NCBI RefSeq assembly: GCF_000499785.1
Contig: NZ_HG726021.1
Location: 64,717 to 128,716, forward strand
Origin: Bacteroides neonati
GTDB lineage: Bacteria; Bacteroidota; Bacteroidia; Bacteroidales; Bacteroidaceae
DNA: 64,000 nucleotides
Reading direction: 5' to 3'
The notes under the pieces are model-generated. The model saw only the letters and a program-made list of their open reading frames with translations. It was not told where the DNA came from and made no database searches. Below, one piece after another: positions 44,371 to 53,747 of the stretch. Position numbers and translations under genes: made by a program. Position 1 is the stretch's first letter, and each line of letters begins with the position of its first letter.

Positions 44371-44923
44371 ACTTGAAATTGCAAGATTTATTGAGAGGCG
44401 TTACAGTAAGTGGCTTGATTATTCTCGGTATCACTGTGAGCTATCCGGAATGCGTGGTGAAGCAACAGACGTACTGAATGAGGTAATGTGTTCGTTGTGG
44501 CAGAAAGAGTTATGGAGATTAGAGCGATTGGTAAACACGAAAAGGAATGGATACTCGGAACTTGATTTCTTTGTTCTTAGAATGATTAAGTTGAACATAT
44601 ACTCTCCTACCTCACCCTACCAGAATAAGTACAAGTCTGCTTTAGTCGATGAAAATGTTGATTGTTCTATCCTCGATACATTGCCCGATGAAGATGAAGA
44701 CTCGGACGATGGCTACTTAATTGACAAATTCAGACTTATCAGGGATGCAGTAGAAGATCTGGAGCTATCTCCAATGGCCAGGAAGGTTTTTGATTTTCGT
44801 TTTTTTCAAGACCAAAATTTCTCCGATTGGCCCGGTCCGGAGACATTAAAGCAGTTGTATGAGATTTATAATGCCGTATTGGATATGATTAAAAGGAAAA
44901 TATCGGGAGAGTATATATTTTAA
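44357..44923 (+). CDS. Sigma-factor-like phage regulator
   Basis: A 188-residue protein. The start at 44357 (MLRGRLEIARFIERRYSKWL) is preferred over one 51 codons upstream, which would overlap the previous gene by 167 bp. RGEATDVLNEVMCSLWQKE (about 32-50) resembles region 2 of small sigma-70-type factors, and the C-terminal ARKVFDFRFFQDQNFSDW with KQLYEIYNAVLDMIKRKI could be a region-4-like helix-turn-helix. It lies before the late genes, where a late-gene activator is expected. The assignment is tentative. Confidence 0.5.
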   Translation: MLRGRLEIARFIERRYSKWLDYSRYHCELSGMRGEATDVLNEVMCSLWQKELWRLERLVNTKRNGYSELDFFVLRMIKLNIYSPTSPYQNKYKSALVDENVDCSILDTLPDEDEDSDDGYLIDKFRLIRDAVEDLELSPMARKVFDFRFFQDQNFSDWPGPETLKQLYEIYNAVLDMIKRKISGEYIF

Positions 44924-44937
44924 GATAAAAAAGGTAT

Positions 44938-46329
44938 ATGAATGCTGAAGATATAAAGTTTGACCCACGTAATTACAGGCTACACGATGATGCTAACAAG
45001 AGGCTGATCAATAAGAGCCTTGATGAATGTGGTGCCGGTCGCTCTATACTCGTCGACCGGGATAATGTCATTATTGCCGGCAACGGTGTGTTCGAGCAGG
45101 CTAAGCAGTTAGGGCTAAATGTGCGTATTGTCGAATCCGATGGTCAGGAATTAGTTGTAGTAAAGCGAACGGATATTGCTTCGACCGACGAGAAGCGAAA
45201 GCTGCTAGCATTTGCGGATAATCAAACAAGTGATAAGTCTGAATTTGATTTAGCTTTAATTGAAGAGGATTTTGAGAGGGATATTTTGGACGATTGGGAA
45301 CTAGAGATAGGCGATATCGAGCTTGATGAGGTAGATTCTGTGAAAGGGCGAACTGGTGTGTTGAAAGAACGTTTCATAATACCTCCGTTTTCGGTACTGG
45401 ATGCGAAGTCAGGTAATTGGCAAGAGAGAAAGCGTGCTTGGCTAGATTTAGGCATCAAGAGTGACGATGGACGTGATGGTAATATCACCTTCAATAGATC
45501 TGCTCAACCTCCTAGAGTATATGAAGCTAAGAATATGCTCCGTGCGAAGACGGGTATAGAACCATCATGGGATGAGGTTATGGATTATTGTCAGAAAAAT
45601 AATATCCCTGTTATGAGTGGAACTTCAATCTTTGATCCAGTACTTTGTGAATTGTCATACAGATGGTTTAATCTCAATGGAGGAAGTGTTCTTGATCCAT
45701 TTGCCGGAGGTTCTGTTAGAGGAATTGTAGCGAGTAAATTGGGAATGCCTTATTTTGGAGTGGATTTGCGAAATGAACAGATCGAATCCAATTACAAGAA
45801 TGCGTTAGAAGTCATTGGAGAAAACACAATGCCTAGTTATCCGACATGGGTATGCGGTGATAGCTGCCACATAGATACGCTTTATTCGGGCATGCAGGTA
45901 GACTTTATCTTTAGTTGTCCTCCATATGCAGACCTTGAGGTGTATTCAGATGATCCGAAAGATTTATCGACAATGAAATATGATGATTTCAAACAGGCTT
46001 ATTTCGAAATCATAAAAAAGAGTTGCTCCATGCTTAAGGATGATCGATTTGCAGTCTTTGTAGTCGGTGAAGTAAGAAGCAAACAAGGCGTTTACCGTAA
46101 TTTCGTTTCTGATACGATCAGCGCCTTTATTGAAGCCGGGATGGTTTACTATAACGAAATGATTCTTGTCAATCAGATAGGAAGCCTTGCCATGCGTGCG
46201 AGTAACCAGTTTAATCATAGCCGGAAAATAGGTAAGCACCATCAAAACGTATTGGTATTCTATAAGGGAGATACGAATGCTATTGGTTCGAATTATCCTA
46301 AACTGGATTTATCTGATTGTGAGATTTAA
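44938..46329 (+). CDS. ParB-like/DNA methyltransferase fusion
   Basis: A 463-residue protein. The N-terminal part (about 1-110) is ParB/sulfiredoxin-like: DDANKRLINKSLDECGAG followed by NVIIAGNGVFEQAKQLG. The C-terminal part (about 210-450) is a methyltransferase with motif I DPFAGGSVRG instead of the common DPFxGSGTT and motif IV SCPPYADLE. Such fusions occur in many phages and may methylate DNA near terminase genes. It is the second methyltransferase of this prophage. The changed motif I is usual for this subfamily but should be noted. Confidence 0.8.
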   Translation: MNAEDIKFDPRNYRLHDDANKRLINKSLDECGAGRSILVDRDNVIIAGNGVFEQAKQLGLNVRIVESDGQELVVVKRTDIASTDEKRKLLAFADNQTSDKSEFDLALIEEDFERDILDDWELEIGDIELDEVDSVKGRTGVLKERFIIPPFSVLDAKSGNWQERKRAWLDLGIKSDDGRDGNITFNRSAQPPRVYEAKNMLRAKTGIEPSWDEVMDYCQKNNIPVMSGTSIFDPVLCELSYRWFNLNGGSVLDPFAGGSVRGIVASKLGMPYFGVDLRNEQIESNYKNALEVIGENTMPSYPTWVCGDSCHIDTLYSGMQVDFIFSCPPYADLEVYSDDPKDLSTMKYDDFKQAYFEIIKKSCSMLKDDRFAVFVVGEVRSKQGVYRNFVSDTISAFIEAGMVYYNEMILVNQIGSLAMRASNQFNHSRKIGKHHQNVLVFYKGDTNAIGSNYPKLDLSDCEI

Positions 46330-46383
46330 GCCCACTTTAAAATAAAATATTAACTTTGGCAGCAAACTTAAATTATTGGTGCC

Positions 46384-46608
46384 ATGCAAACAAAATTGTG
46401 TATGATTTACAAGAATGTGCTTATAAAGAGATTGGATAGAAAGCGTCAGCAGCTTGTAGAAATCGAAAGAGTTATTAATAGTGAAGGCGTTGCATCTTCA
46501 GTTGACAAGCGCAAGTATATAGAGCTGAAAGCTGTGGTTTTAGAGCTCGAAAATTGCATTGATATTGCAGATTCGATGTTTAAATTTGATAAAGAAGAAG
46601 ATAAATAG
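46384..46608 (+). CDS. Small helical phage protein
   Basis: A 74-residue charged, mostly helical protein (KRLDRKRQQLVEIERVINSE, then KYIELKAVVLELENCIDIA), probably a short coiled coil. It lies directly before the small terminase gene (7-bp gap). A role in packaging or regulation is possible but unsupported. Confidence 0.55.
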   Translation: MQTKLCMIYKNVLIKRLDRKRQQLVEIERVINSEGVASSVDKRKYIELKAVVLELENCIDIADSMFKFDKEEDK

Positions 46609-46615
46609 TAGAAAA

Positions 46616-47128
46616 ATGGCAAAGTATAGCAAAATCTTAGTCGATAAAATATGTTCCCTCATTAGAGGGGATAGCTATACTATTGCTGAAATCTGCGCTC
46701 AGGTGGGTATCTCAGAGGCTATTTACTTCAAATGGAAAAAAGAAAAAGTAGAGTTTTTTGAGTCTATAAAAAAGGCCGAAGAAGCCCGATTGCACTTCAT
46801 GGTAACTGAAGCTAAGAAGTCCTTATTGAGAAAAATACAGGGTTATGAGATAGAAGAAACCAAGACTGTGTATTTGAAGCCCGGTAAGGATGATGCAGTG
46901 GATGATAGTGGAAAAAAGAAGTTGAAAGTAAAGGAGCAGACGGTCATTAAGAAGCACGTCCAACCCGATACGGCTGCAATCATCTTTACACTAACCAATG
47001 GTGACCCTGATAATTGGAAGAACAGGCAAAATAGCGACGTTAATGCAAAGGTTGAAGCGAGCGTCGATATTAAACCCATGACGCGGAAAGAGGCACTAAA
47101 AATAATGAAAGAAAATGGCATCGGATAA
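46616..47128 (+). CDS. terS: Terminase small subunit-like protein
   Basis: A 170-residue protein with an N-terminal helix-turn-helix (YTIAEICAQVGISEAIYFKWKK, about 20-41) that probably recognises the packaging site, followed by a coiled-coil region and GDPDNWKNRQ, typical of phBC6A51-type small terminases. The start at 46616 (MAKYSKILVDKIC) is preferred over one 19 codons upstream that overlaps the previous gene. It overlaps the large terminase gene by 14 bp. Confidence 0.78.
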   Translation: MAKYSKILVDKICSLIRGDSYTIAEICAQVGISEAIYFKWKKEKVEFFESIKKAEEARLHFMVTEAKKSLLRKIQGYEIEETKTVYLKPGKDDAVDDSGKKKLKVKEQTVIKKHVQPDTAAIIFTLTNGDPDNWKNRQNSDVNAKVEASVDIKPMTRKEALKIMKENGIG

Positions 47129-49034
47129 TGGATTGGATCTGTTACGCGCGGCTTTACTGTCAAAGAGTATAAACTTTACGAAGTATTTCTTCCGACAAAG
47201 GAATAAGCGCAAGTTTGTTGTCAACCAGCATCATGAGATTATTAGTGATGCCTTAGACTTAGTGCTTGAGGGAAAGATAACGCGCCTTATCATTAACATA
47301 GCGCCGCGATACTCGAAGACGGAGCTAGCGATTAAGAATTTTATGGCCGAGGGATTTGCTCTGAATCCTTCGGCTAAATTTATACACCTCTCCTATTCCG
47401 ATGATTTAGCTAAGGACAATTCAAACGAAGTCCGGGAGTTAGTGAAGAGTGCGGAGTATCAGCAGATGTTCCCATGGGTTCGGGTGAGCAATACGACGGA
47501 CTCAAAGAAAAAGTGGAATACAACAGAGGGCGGCGGTGTTTATGCCGTTGCATCGGGTGGTCAGGTGACCGGATTTGGTGCCGGTTCTGTTGATGAGGAA
47601 GAAAATGATTTGAGAGAGCAGGTAGATGCGCTCGACTCAATGTGCGATGAAGTTAAATTCGGAGGGGCAATATTAATAGATGACCCGATAAAGCCGGATG
47701 ATGCTCAGTCTGAAACCAAAAGAGAATTTGTAAATAACCGATTCGAGAGCACAATACGAAATCGCGTGAATTCTCGTAGAACTCCTATAGTGGTGATTAT
47801 GCAGCGTCTCCATGAGCGTGATCTTTGTGGTCACTTGATGGAGATAGAGCCCGGAGAATGGACTGTTATCTCCCTACCGGTATTGTATTATGATGAAGAT
47901 GGTAAAGAGTGTGCTCTATGGCCATTTAAACATACGGTAGAGGAGCTACATAAATTGGAGCGAATAGATCCGTATATCTTTCAAACGCAGTATTTGCAAA
48001 ATCCTCAACCGAAAGAAGGATTAATGTACGGGAAGTTTAAGACCTATGGTATAATTCCTGCGACTAAGCGTGCGATCAAGAAGAATTATACCGATACCGC
48101 TGACACCGGAAAAGATTACCTGTGTTCTATAGACTATGTAGAAACAGAAATCGGTAATTTCTTTCTTGATGTTTTATATACTCCTAAGGCGATGGAATAC
48201 ACGGAGCCGGCAACTGCTCAAATGATGTCGAAGAATGGTGTAGCCATCAGCAACATCGAGAGCAACAATGGTGGCCGAGGGTTTGCTAGAAATGTAGAAT
48301 CTCAGCTTCGCTTGATGGGTAATAACTCCATCAAGGTGAATACTTTCCATCAATCGGATAATAAAAAGGTGCGAATATTTACTCGGTCGGCCGAAGTCAT
48401 GAACTTGACTTATCTACCGGAGGATTGGGAGGCTCGTTGGCCGGAATGGGCGAAACACATAAAATCATACCGGAAAGATGGCGTAAGCGAGCATGACGAT
48501 GCCGAGGATGCGTTAACCGGGACTGTTGAAATGCGAGGAAAGAATCTCAAGGACTTCAAGCTATACGAAGAGATCGAACCGAATAGTAAAACAGTCGTAT
48601 TTATTGTACCAGACTGTGACGGAATGTTTGTCATCTGCAAGGTTGCTATAGGTAATCTGGTATATGTAACTGATGTTGTGTTCTCTAGTGAGGTATTATT
48701 GAGCTCAGAAATATCATTAGTACTCAAGGAGTGGGATATAAAGCACTGCTATGTAGAGAGTGGAAAAGCCTTCTTCCCATTATTTCGTGAGGTTAGAGAG
48801 TCGTTGCCTGATCTTCGCTGTATGCTTGACAGTGGCAATAAAGAACAACGAATAACAGCCGAGTATGCCAATATAAAAAGATTGTTCCGATTTAGGACTG
48901 ATTATGAACATAGCATAGATTATCGTAACTTCATGGAGAATTTGGCTGACTATGAAGCTAAATACAGCTATTCTGCCATAAATTTACTATCGTTTGCGTC
49001 TAGGTTGATTATACGAAATTTCTTAAAAAAGTAA
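47115..49034 (+). CDS. terL: Terminase large subunit
   Basis: A 639-residue packaging motor. The ATPase domain has a degenerate Walker A (NIAPRYSKTE, about 61-70), a Walker B LIDDPIKPDD (about 183-192) and a coupling motif near VVIMQRLHERDLCG. The C-terminal part (about 330-500) is the RNase H-like nuclease (SIDYVET, LEVLYTP-like strand). An extra region of about 120 residues follows (NLKDFKLYEEIEPNSKTV to the end), which makes the protein longer than many TerL. It ends at a hairpin (49031-49061). Confidence 0.9.
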   Translation: MASDNGLDLLRAALLSKSINFTKYFFRQRNKRKFVVNQHHEIISDALDLVLEGKITRLIINIAPRYSKTELAIKNFMAEGFALNPSAKFIHLSYSDDLAKDNSNEVRELVKSAEYQQMFPWVRVSNTTDSKKKWNTTEGGGVYAVASGGQVTGFGAGSVDEEENDLREQVDALDSMCDEVKFGGAILIDDPIKPDDAQSETKREFVNNRFESTIRNRVNSRRTPIVVIMQRLHERDLCGHLMEIEPGEWTVISLPVLYYDEDGKECALWPFKHTVEELHKLERIDPYIFQTQYLQNPQPKEGLMYGKFKTYGIIPATKRAIKKNYTDTADTGKDYLCSIDYVETEIGNFFLDVLYTPKAMEYTEPATAQMMSKNGVAISNIESNNGGRGFARNVESQLRLMGNNSIKVNTFHQSDNKKVRIFTRSAEVMNLTYLPEDWEARWPEWAKHIKSYRKDGVSEHDDAEDALTGTVEMRGKNLKDFKLYEEIEPNSKTVVFIVPDCDGMFVICKVAIGNLVYVTDVVFSSEVLLSSEISLVLKEWDIKHCYVESGKAFFPLFREVRESLPDLRCMLDSGNKEQRITAEYANIKRLFRFRTDYEHSIDYRNFMENLADYEAKYSYSAINLLSFASRLIIRNFLKK

Positions 49035-49061
49035 TCCGGATACATCACGCACCCGGATTAC
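49031..49061 (+). terminator. Hairpin at the terL stop
   Basis: GTAATCCGG (49031-49039) pairs with CCGGATTAC (49053-49061) and includes the terL stop codon. There is no clear T-run after it, so it may slow rather than end transcription. Confidence 0.5.
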
Positions 49062-49167
49062 ACCGTTAAAAACTAACACCCATTAACAACATTCAAAAAA
49101 ACAGCTTTAGTTTATAAATTAATCTTCATGTTTAATATATAAGCACATTGATGTTTTTCTTAGAAAA

Positions 49168-49211
49168 ATCTGATTAGAATTATATTTTAATAGAAAATAT
49201 AGCAATCAGAT
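49168..49211 (+). promoter_or_regulatory. Nested dyad covering the portal start codon
   Basis: ATCTGATT (49168-49175) pairs with AATCAGAT (49204-49211), the latter including the first two bases of the portal ATG at 49210. Inside it TATATTTT (49181-49188) pairs with AAAATATA (49194-49201). It could limit translation of the portal gene or be an operator. Confidence 0.4.
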
Positions 49212-50631
49212 GAATTTGATCGACAGATTATTTAAGAAAAAGAATACTGACATACCCGGTATCGTTGCCCATGAGGTTGGAAAGTTGTTTTCAACCCAAG
49301 GAGTGAGATACCGGGTCGCTGGTGATTATTTTAGTCCTTATGTTGCTGACGCTAACTGTCTGACCTTATTTGGTAGCGTTGGAGAGGTTTTTTTCCCGAT
49401 TGATTACATTGCTAGTCGCATAGCAGGAGGCAAATTTATTCTCAAAAAATACGCAGACGATTCGGTCGTTTGGGATAATGCTTTATTTAATACCCTAATA
49501 AATCGTCCAAATTGCTTATACTCCTTTCAACGAATGGTATATATGCACTTTGTGTATAAGCTCGCAACCGGCAATAGTTATATAAAGTGCGTTGTCCCCG
49601 AAGCATTTATTGGAATTAAAACTCCCATCTACAAAAGATGCCGAAACTATTGGGTATTGCCACCTGATAATGTCAACATCATGCTGAAGAACTACATACC
49701 GTTATTTGGCAATGCCGAGAAGAGTGATATCATAGACTACTATTATCTTCAGTATGGGCTTAATACACAAGAGAAAATCTTACCAGATTTCATCTTTCAC
49801 GATCAAGATGGTAACGCTGATTTCAAGAGCCATGACTTTCTTAAGAGTCAATCGGTGTTGTGTTCGGTGAAGATGGCGATAGACAATCTAATTCCAGTAT
49901 ATAAGGCTAGAAATGCGATTTTCGTAAAGCGAGGGGCTATCGGACTACTTGTTTCTGCGAAACGAGATGATGCTGGGCCAATAGCTATGACTCCGGAAGA
50001 AAAGACGGATCTTATTAAAGAGTATACCCATACATACGGTGTTGGTGATGACCAATTCCCTCTTTCTATCAGTCAGACTCCAGTTGATTTCATTAGAACA
50101 TCAATGAGTATACAGGAGTTGCAGCCGTTTGAAGAAACGCTTAATGATGCAATTATGATTGCCAGCGCATTTGGTATTCCATCCGTATTGGTACCACGTA
50201 AAGATCAATCCACATTCAGCAATCAGAAGACGGCCGAAAAAACGGTATACACATCGAAAGTTATACCGGCAGCAAATAGATTTTGTGCGGAACTGACTAA
50301 GATGTTGGGGTTTGACAAAGATGGGTATTATATCGAAGCAGATTTCAGCCATGTTGACTGTCTGCAAGAGGGACAAAAAGAGAAAGAAGAAGTTAGTAAG
50401 ATTGTATCTGAACGCGCTATGAGTGAGTTTATGAATGGCATTATAACGCTGAATGACTATAGGGCAAGAATAGGGGAAAGCAAGGTCGATATTCCACTGT
50501 TTGATAAAATTCTGTATGAAATGGTCCCGGAAGAAATAGAGTTAGTTAAAACGATTGTAGATATCAATAAAAAAGAGAGTAATAATGGAAAAGGAACTGA
50601 AAACGCTGCAGCTGAAGACAAAGGCAAATGA
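49210..50631 (+). CDS. Phage portal protein (HK97 type)
   Basis: A 473-residue portal protein forming the ring through which DNA enters the head. Family features: VFFPIDYIASRIAGGKF near the N-terminus, YPLYSFQR-type region (NCLYSFQRMVYMHFVYKLATGN is the central example), KGAIGLLVSAKR near residue 240, and IASAFGIPSVLVPRKDQSTFSN near 320. The C-terminal region is charged. It precedes the prohead protease, overlapping it by 47 bp. Confidence 0.86.
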   Translation: MNLIDRLFKKKNTDIPGIVAHEVGKLFSTQGVRYRVAGDYFSPYVADANCLTLFGSVGEVFFPIDYIASRIAGGKFILKKYADDSVVWDNALFNTLINRPNCLYSFQRMVYMHFVYKLATGNSYIKCVVPEAFIGIKTPIYKRCRNYWVLPPDNVNIMLKNYIPLFGNAEKSDIIDYYYLQYGLNTQEKILPDFIFHDQDGNADFKSHDFLKSQSVLCSVKMAIDNLIPVYKARNAIFVKRGAIGLLVSAKRDDAGPIAMTPEEKTDLIKEYTHTYGVGDDQFPLSISQTPVDFIRTSMSIQELQPFEETLNDAIMIASAFGIPSVLVPRKDQSTFSNQKTAEKTVYTSKVIPAANRFCAELTKMLGFDKDGYYIEADFSHVDCLQEGQKEKEEVSKIVSERAMSEFMNGIITLNDYRARIGESKVDIPLFDKILYEMVPEEIELVKTIVDINKKESNNGKGTENAAAEDKGK

Positions 50632-51634
50632 TGTTGACGAAGCAAAGGGTATTGTTACGATTGCGGTAAACGGCATTGGTGTCAAGGACGACCAAGGAGA
50701 GACTTCCGCAAGTGGTTCGTTTGACAAGACCATCAATGAGTTCTTTTTGAAACGCGGAAAGCATCTTCTGGATCACGATAAAACGAAGTTGATCGGGTGT
50801 CCAACAGAAGCCAGAGAAGAGAACTCGAACTTAATCGTTGTCTCCAAGATAAATCTGAACAAACAGATTGGTAAAGAGACCTTTGAAGATTACAAATTGT
50901 ATGCAGAGTGTGGAAAGACACTTGAACACTCAATCGGAGTAAAGGCGATCAGAAAGGATGCTAATACTCCCGGGCTGGTATTAGAGTGGTTTTTAGGTGA
51001 AGTGTCTACATTGCAGGCATGGGGGGCGAATCCGCAAACATTCCTTGTGGGTATAAAGAGTAGTGATAGCCTTAATACTCAAAGACAGAAGCTGAAAGAG
51101 TCGATTGGATTGATACAGAAAGCATTGAATATGAAGTACTCGAATGAAAGACTAAATGATTTAGATATGAAGTTGGATTTTATAACGAAAGCCTTAACGG
51201 GTGAATCTAGTATGGTAACTTGCCCAGGCTGTGGACATAGTTTCGATTATGATAAAGAAGCAGAGACGACATTTAGTAATCAGGTACTTGATCTTGCTGC
51301 TATGTATCAACGATGGATTATCGAAGGTGTTGTACGTGAGGAAATGGATAAGCTAAAGCCTGAAATACGTGAGCAGGTGCTTGCGGTTCTTGATTCACAC
51401 AAGGGCATGGAGAGTGATTTACAGGTTAAGAGTATAGAGGACATTGTTAGCTACGTGCGCTGTCCTCATTGCTGGAGCCGCGTATATAGAACAATGATAG
51501 CTAAGGTTGCAGATACCAATTCGAATGAACCTGTTGCGCCGTCGAATGACACCCAACAGCAAAAAGGAGAAAAGGAAAAAGAGAAGCACGAAACGGATCT
51601 CTCGCTCGCTGCAAAGATAAGCTCAATATTATAA
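50585..51634 (+). CDS. Prohead protease (HK97/S78 family) with zinc-ribbon insert
   Basis: A 349-residue maturation protease. Residues 1-170 are the S78-like protease domain: LLDHDKTKLIG with the likely catalytic His, and TLEHSIGVKAIRK with Ser, the family's His-Ser pair, followed by LGEVSTLQAWGANPQT. After this come two Cys pairs, TCPGCGHSF (about 213) and RCPHCWSRV (about 295), that look like the two halves of a zinc ribbon separated by an 80-residue helical segment. This addition is unusual for a prohead protease. A charged tail may act as scaffold. Confidence 0.82.
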   Translation: MEKELKTLQLKTKANDVDEAKGIVTIAVNGIGVKDDQGETSASGSFDKTINEFFLKRGKHLLDHDKTKLIGCPTEAREENSNLIVVSKINLNKQIGKETFEDYKLYAECGKTLEHSIGVKAIRKDANTPGLVLEWFLGEVSTLQAWGANPQTFLVGIKSSDSLNTQRQKLKESIGLIQKALNMKYSNERLNDLDMKLDFITKALTGESSMVTCPGCGHSFDYDKEAETTFSNQVLDLAAMYQRWIIEGVVREEMDKLKPEIREQVLAVLDSHKGMESDLQVKSIEDIVSYVRCPHCWSRVYRTMIAKVADTNSNEPVAPSNDTQQQKGEKEKEKHETDLSLAAKISSIL

Positions 51635-51658
51635 TTATTAATTAAAAACGTTTTGAGA

Positions 51659-53347
51659 ATGAAGAATTTGATTCAAAGTGTAGGGAAGTATAAATCCCTA
51701 GTGATGTTTGGTTTTATTGCGCTACTTTGTGCAGTGAGTTACTATTGTGGCGGTGATGCGGTACTCGGGCTTGCGATGGCAGCTCCTATTCCATTGATTG
51801 GGTTTGCTAAAGAAGAGAAGGACTTGACTGATGAAGAAAAGGCCTTGTTCGGTACGATTCAGAAGAAGTGCAAGGATGTTTGTGAAGAGTTTGCCAAAGG
51901 GTTGATGTCGAAGCATGACATTGAGCTAAAACTAAAGGATATTTCTGATAGTATTACAGAATCTCTGAAAGGATTATCGAACTTCGAAGAAATCAAGAAG
52001 TCCTACGAGGAGCAATCGGAGAAAGTTACTGCACTTGCTGAAGCATTCGATAGAATTAAGGAGAATGGCGGTGTTCTGACGTCTGTAAATGCGGTGGAGA
52101 AAGCGGTAAGTGATTTCCTTGATACGCCTGCATGCCAGGGATATTTCAGCAATAGAGAGAAATCATCCGGAACTCTTAGTTTAGACCTTAAGGGGCTGGT
52201 ATCTATTACAGATAGTGTGGAAACACCAAGAGCAAACAACCGGTCGACTGGCCGTGTAGTGACGGCTGTCAATGAACAGCGATTGAATCTGCGTGACTTG
52301 ATGATGGTTGAGCGCGGAGATCCTTCGGCATTGTCGATTTCTTACGAACAGGTTTATGATTTTGACCGAAACGTAACAGTTGTTTCTGAAAACGGAATGT
52401 TGGCTGAGTCTTCGTTGAAGTTCAAGGAAGAGTATACCAATGTGAAGCGTATCGGTACACACATGAATCTGTCAAAGCGCTTATTGAAAGCAAAGAGCTA
52501 TGTTGTGTCTTTCATCCTGAACCGCTTGCCTTTGTGGGTAAAAACTGCCGAGAATTATCAGATTCTGTTTGGTGATGGCTCCGGTGATAACTTGAAGGGT
52601 ATTACTACATACGAAGGCGTGGAGTGTGTATCTAAATTTATTTCGGGCACTTATCTGACGCTGACGGCAGGTGCTATTTCATCATTGGAGAAGACTGAAA
52701 CCGGACAAACCATTGTCACTCTTGCTGCAGCTAATGATAAGATAGTCGATAAGATGAAAATTACTCTTGCCGGTGCAACCGTAGAGACAGGCCTCAATGC
52801 AACGTTTGATATCCACAAGATGAGTGATCGTTCCTTCGCCATTGATTTCGATTATAAAGGTACGGAAACGTCCATTAAAGCAATGACCGGAGCTATCAAG
52901 AGTGGTATGTTTGGTTCTGTGGAAGATCCGAACTACAAAGATGCCATCAACGCGATTTACGCGGTTCTCAACTTCGGCCAGTACTCTCCGAACTCGCTTA
53001 CACTTCATCCTTCTACAGTGTTCACCATTTCGACTGCTAAAGATACAACAGGAAGAGATTTGAACCTTGTTACCGAGATGAATGGCCGAAAATACATTGG
53101 TAGTATTCCAGTGGTAGAATGTAATGCCATGGGCATCGGTAAGTACTTTGCCGGCGATATGATTAACGGGTGTTCTCTGATCGATTACACTACAGTTAAC
53201 ATCGAATTTGCCGATGATGTACAGACGAAGCTCAAGAATATGACAACAGTCATTATTCAAGAGGAAGTAATGATGCCGGTATATATGCCATGGGCATTTG
53301 CTTACGGTGATTTGGATGACGTTCTAAAGGCCATCAAAAAGGCATAG
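51659..53347 (+). CDS. Major capsid protein (HK97 fold) with N-terminal scaffold
   Basis: A 562-residue capsid precursor. The start at 51659 (ATG, MKNLIQSVGKYKSLV) is preferred over a TTG two codons upstream. Residues 15-50 are hydrophobic, like a membrane span (VMFGFIALLCAVSYYCGGDA), which is rare for a capsid. A coiled-coil delta domain (about 55-150) follows, then the HK97 fold (about 190-560; P-domain near LNLRDLMMVERGD, A-domain near YMPWAFAYGDLDD). A beta-rich insert lies at about 325-410. The delta domain and the hydrophobic part are probably cut by the protease. Confidence 0.86.
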   Translation: MKNLIQSVGKYKSLVMFGFIALLCAVSYYCGGDAVLGLAMAAPIPLIGFAKEEKDLTDEEKALFGTIQKKCKDVCEEFAKGLMSKHDIELKLKDISDSITESLKGLSNFEEIKKSYEEQSEKVTALAEAFDRIKENGGVLTSVNAVEKAVSDFLDTPACQGYFSNREKSSGTLSLDLKGLVSITDSVETPRANNRSTGRVVTAVNEQRLNLRDLMMVERGDPSALSISYEQVYDFDRNVTVVSENGMLAESSLKFKEEYTNVKRIGTHMNLSKRLLKAKSYVVSFILNRLPLWVKTAENYQILFGDGSGDNLKGITTYEGVECVSKFISGTYLTLTAGAISSLEKTETGQTIVTLAAANDKIVDKMKITLAGATVETGLNATFDIHKMSDRSFAIDFDYKGTETSIKAMTGAIKSGMFGSVEDPNYKDAINAIYAVLNFGQYSPNSLTLHPSTVFTISTAKDTTGRDLNLVTEMNGRKYIGSIPVVECNAMGIGKYFAGDMINGCSLIDYTTVNIEFADDVQTKLKNMTTVIIQEEVMMPVYMPWAFAYGDLDDVLKAIKKA

Positions 53348-53355
53348 TATTTACT

Positions 53356-53398
53356 GAGTAGTGTGTAGGAGATGAAAGAGCCTTCTCCTCACCTACTC
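53356..53398 (+). terminator. Hairpin after the capsid gene
   Basis: GAGTAG (53356-53361) pairs with CTACTC (53393-53398) and AGGAGA (53367-53372) with TCTCCT (53384-53389), separated by a small internal loop. It lies just past the capsid stop and may lower expression of the genes downstream. Confidence 0.55.
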
Positions 53399-53414
53399 TT
53401 AAAAAATATCAGTC

Positions 53415-53747
53415 ATGGAAATAATCATTAAAGGAGATCGAAAGTTTGTAGAAAGACTCATCAAGGAAAATAGAATTCGTTTTTCGAGAATGGAGCTATC
53501 ATGGCACGAAGTGGAAAATACTCCTGAGGTGATTCCGGAACCGCTTTCGGAATCGACTACAGAAGGTGACCCAAAAGTGGGACCTGAACAACCTCTCAAA
53601 ATAGAGCCGAAGCTTAACGATGTAGGAGAGCAAGGAGAAAAGAAAGATGGCAATGCTACTACAGTTACTGAAGAAGCCAAGGTGGGAAGTTCGGATGATA
53701 AAAAAGAGGGAGATAATTCTGATTTAGATAGTGATCCTGATTTTTAA
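53415..53747 (+). CDS. Acidic phage structural protein of unknown function
   Basis: A 110-residue protein with a folded N-terminus (MEIIIKGDRKFVERLIKENR) and a long acidic, Pro/Glu-rich tail (from residue 38) that is probably unstructured. It shares its stop and start region with the next gene (TAATG). Its place after the capsid is typical of a small head or neck protein. No family is recognised. Confidence 0.5.
   Translation: MEIIIKGDRKFVERLIKENRIRFSRMELSWHEVENTPEVIPEPLSESTTEGDPKVGPEQPLKIEPKLNDVGEQGEKKDGNATTVTEEAKVGSSDDKKEGDNSDLDSDPDF

Noticed and set aside
52682..53260. A 192-codon minus-strand frame
   Set aside because: Antisense to the capsid gene; no start context or motif.
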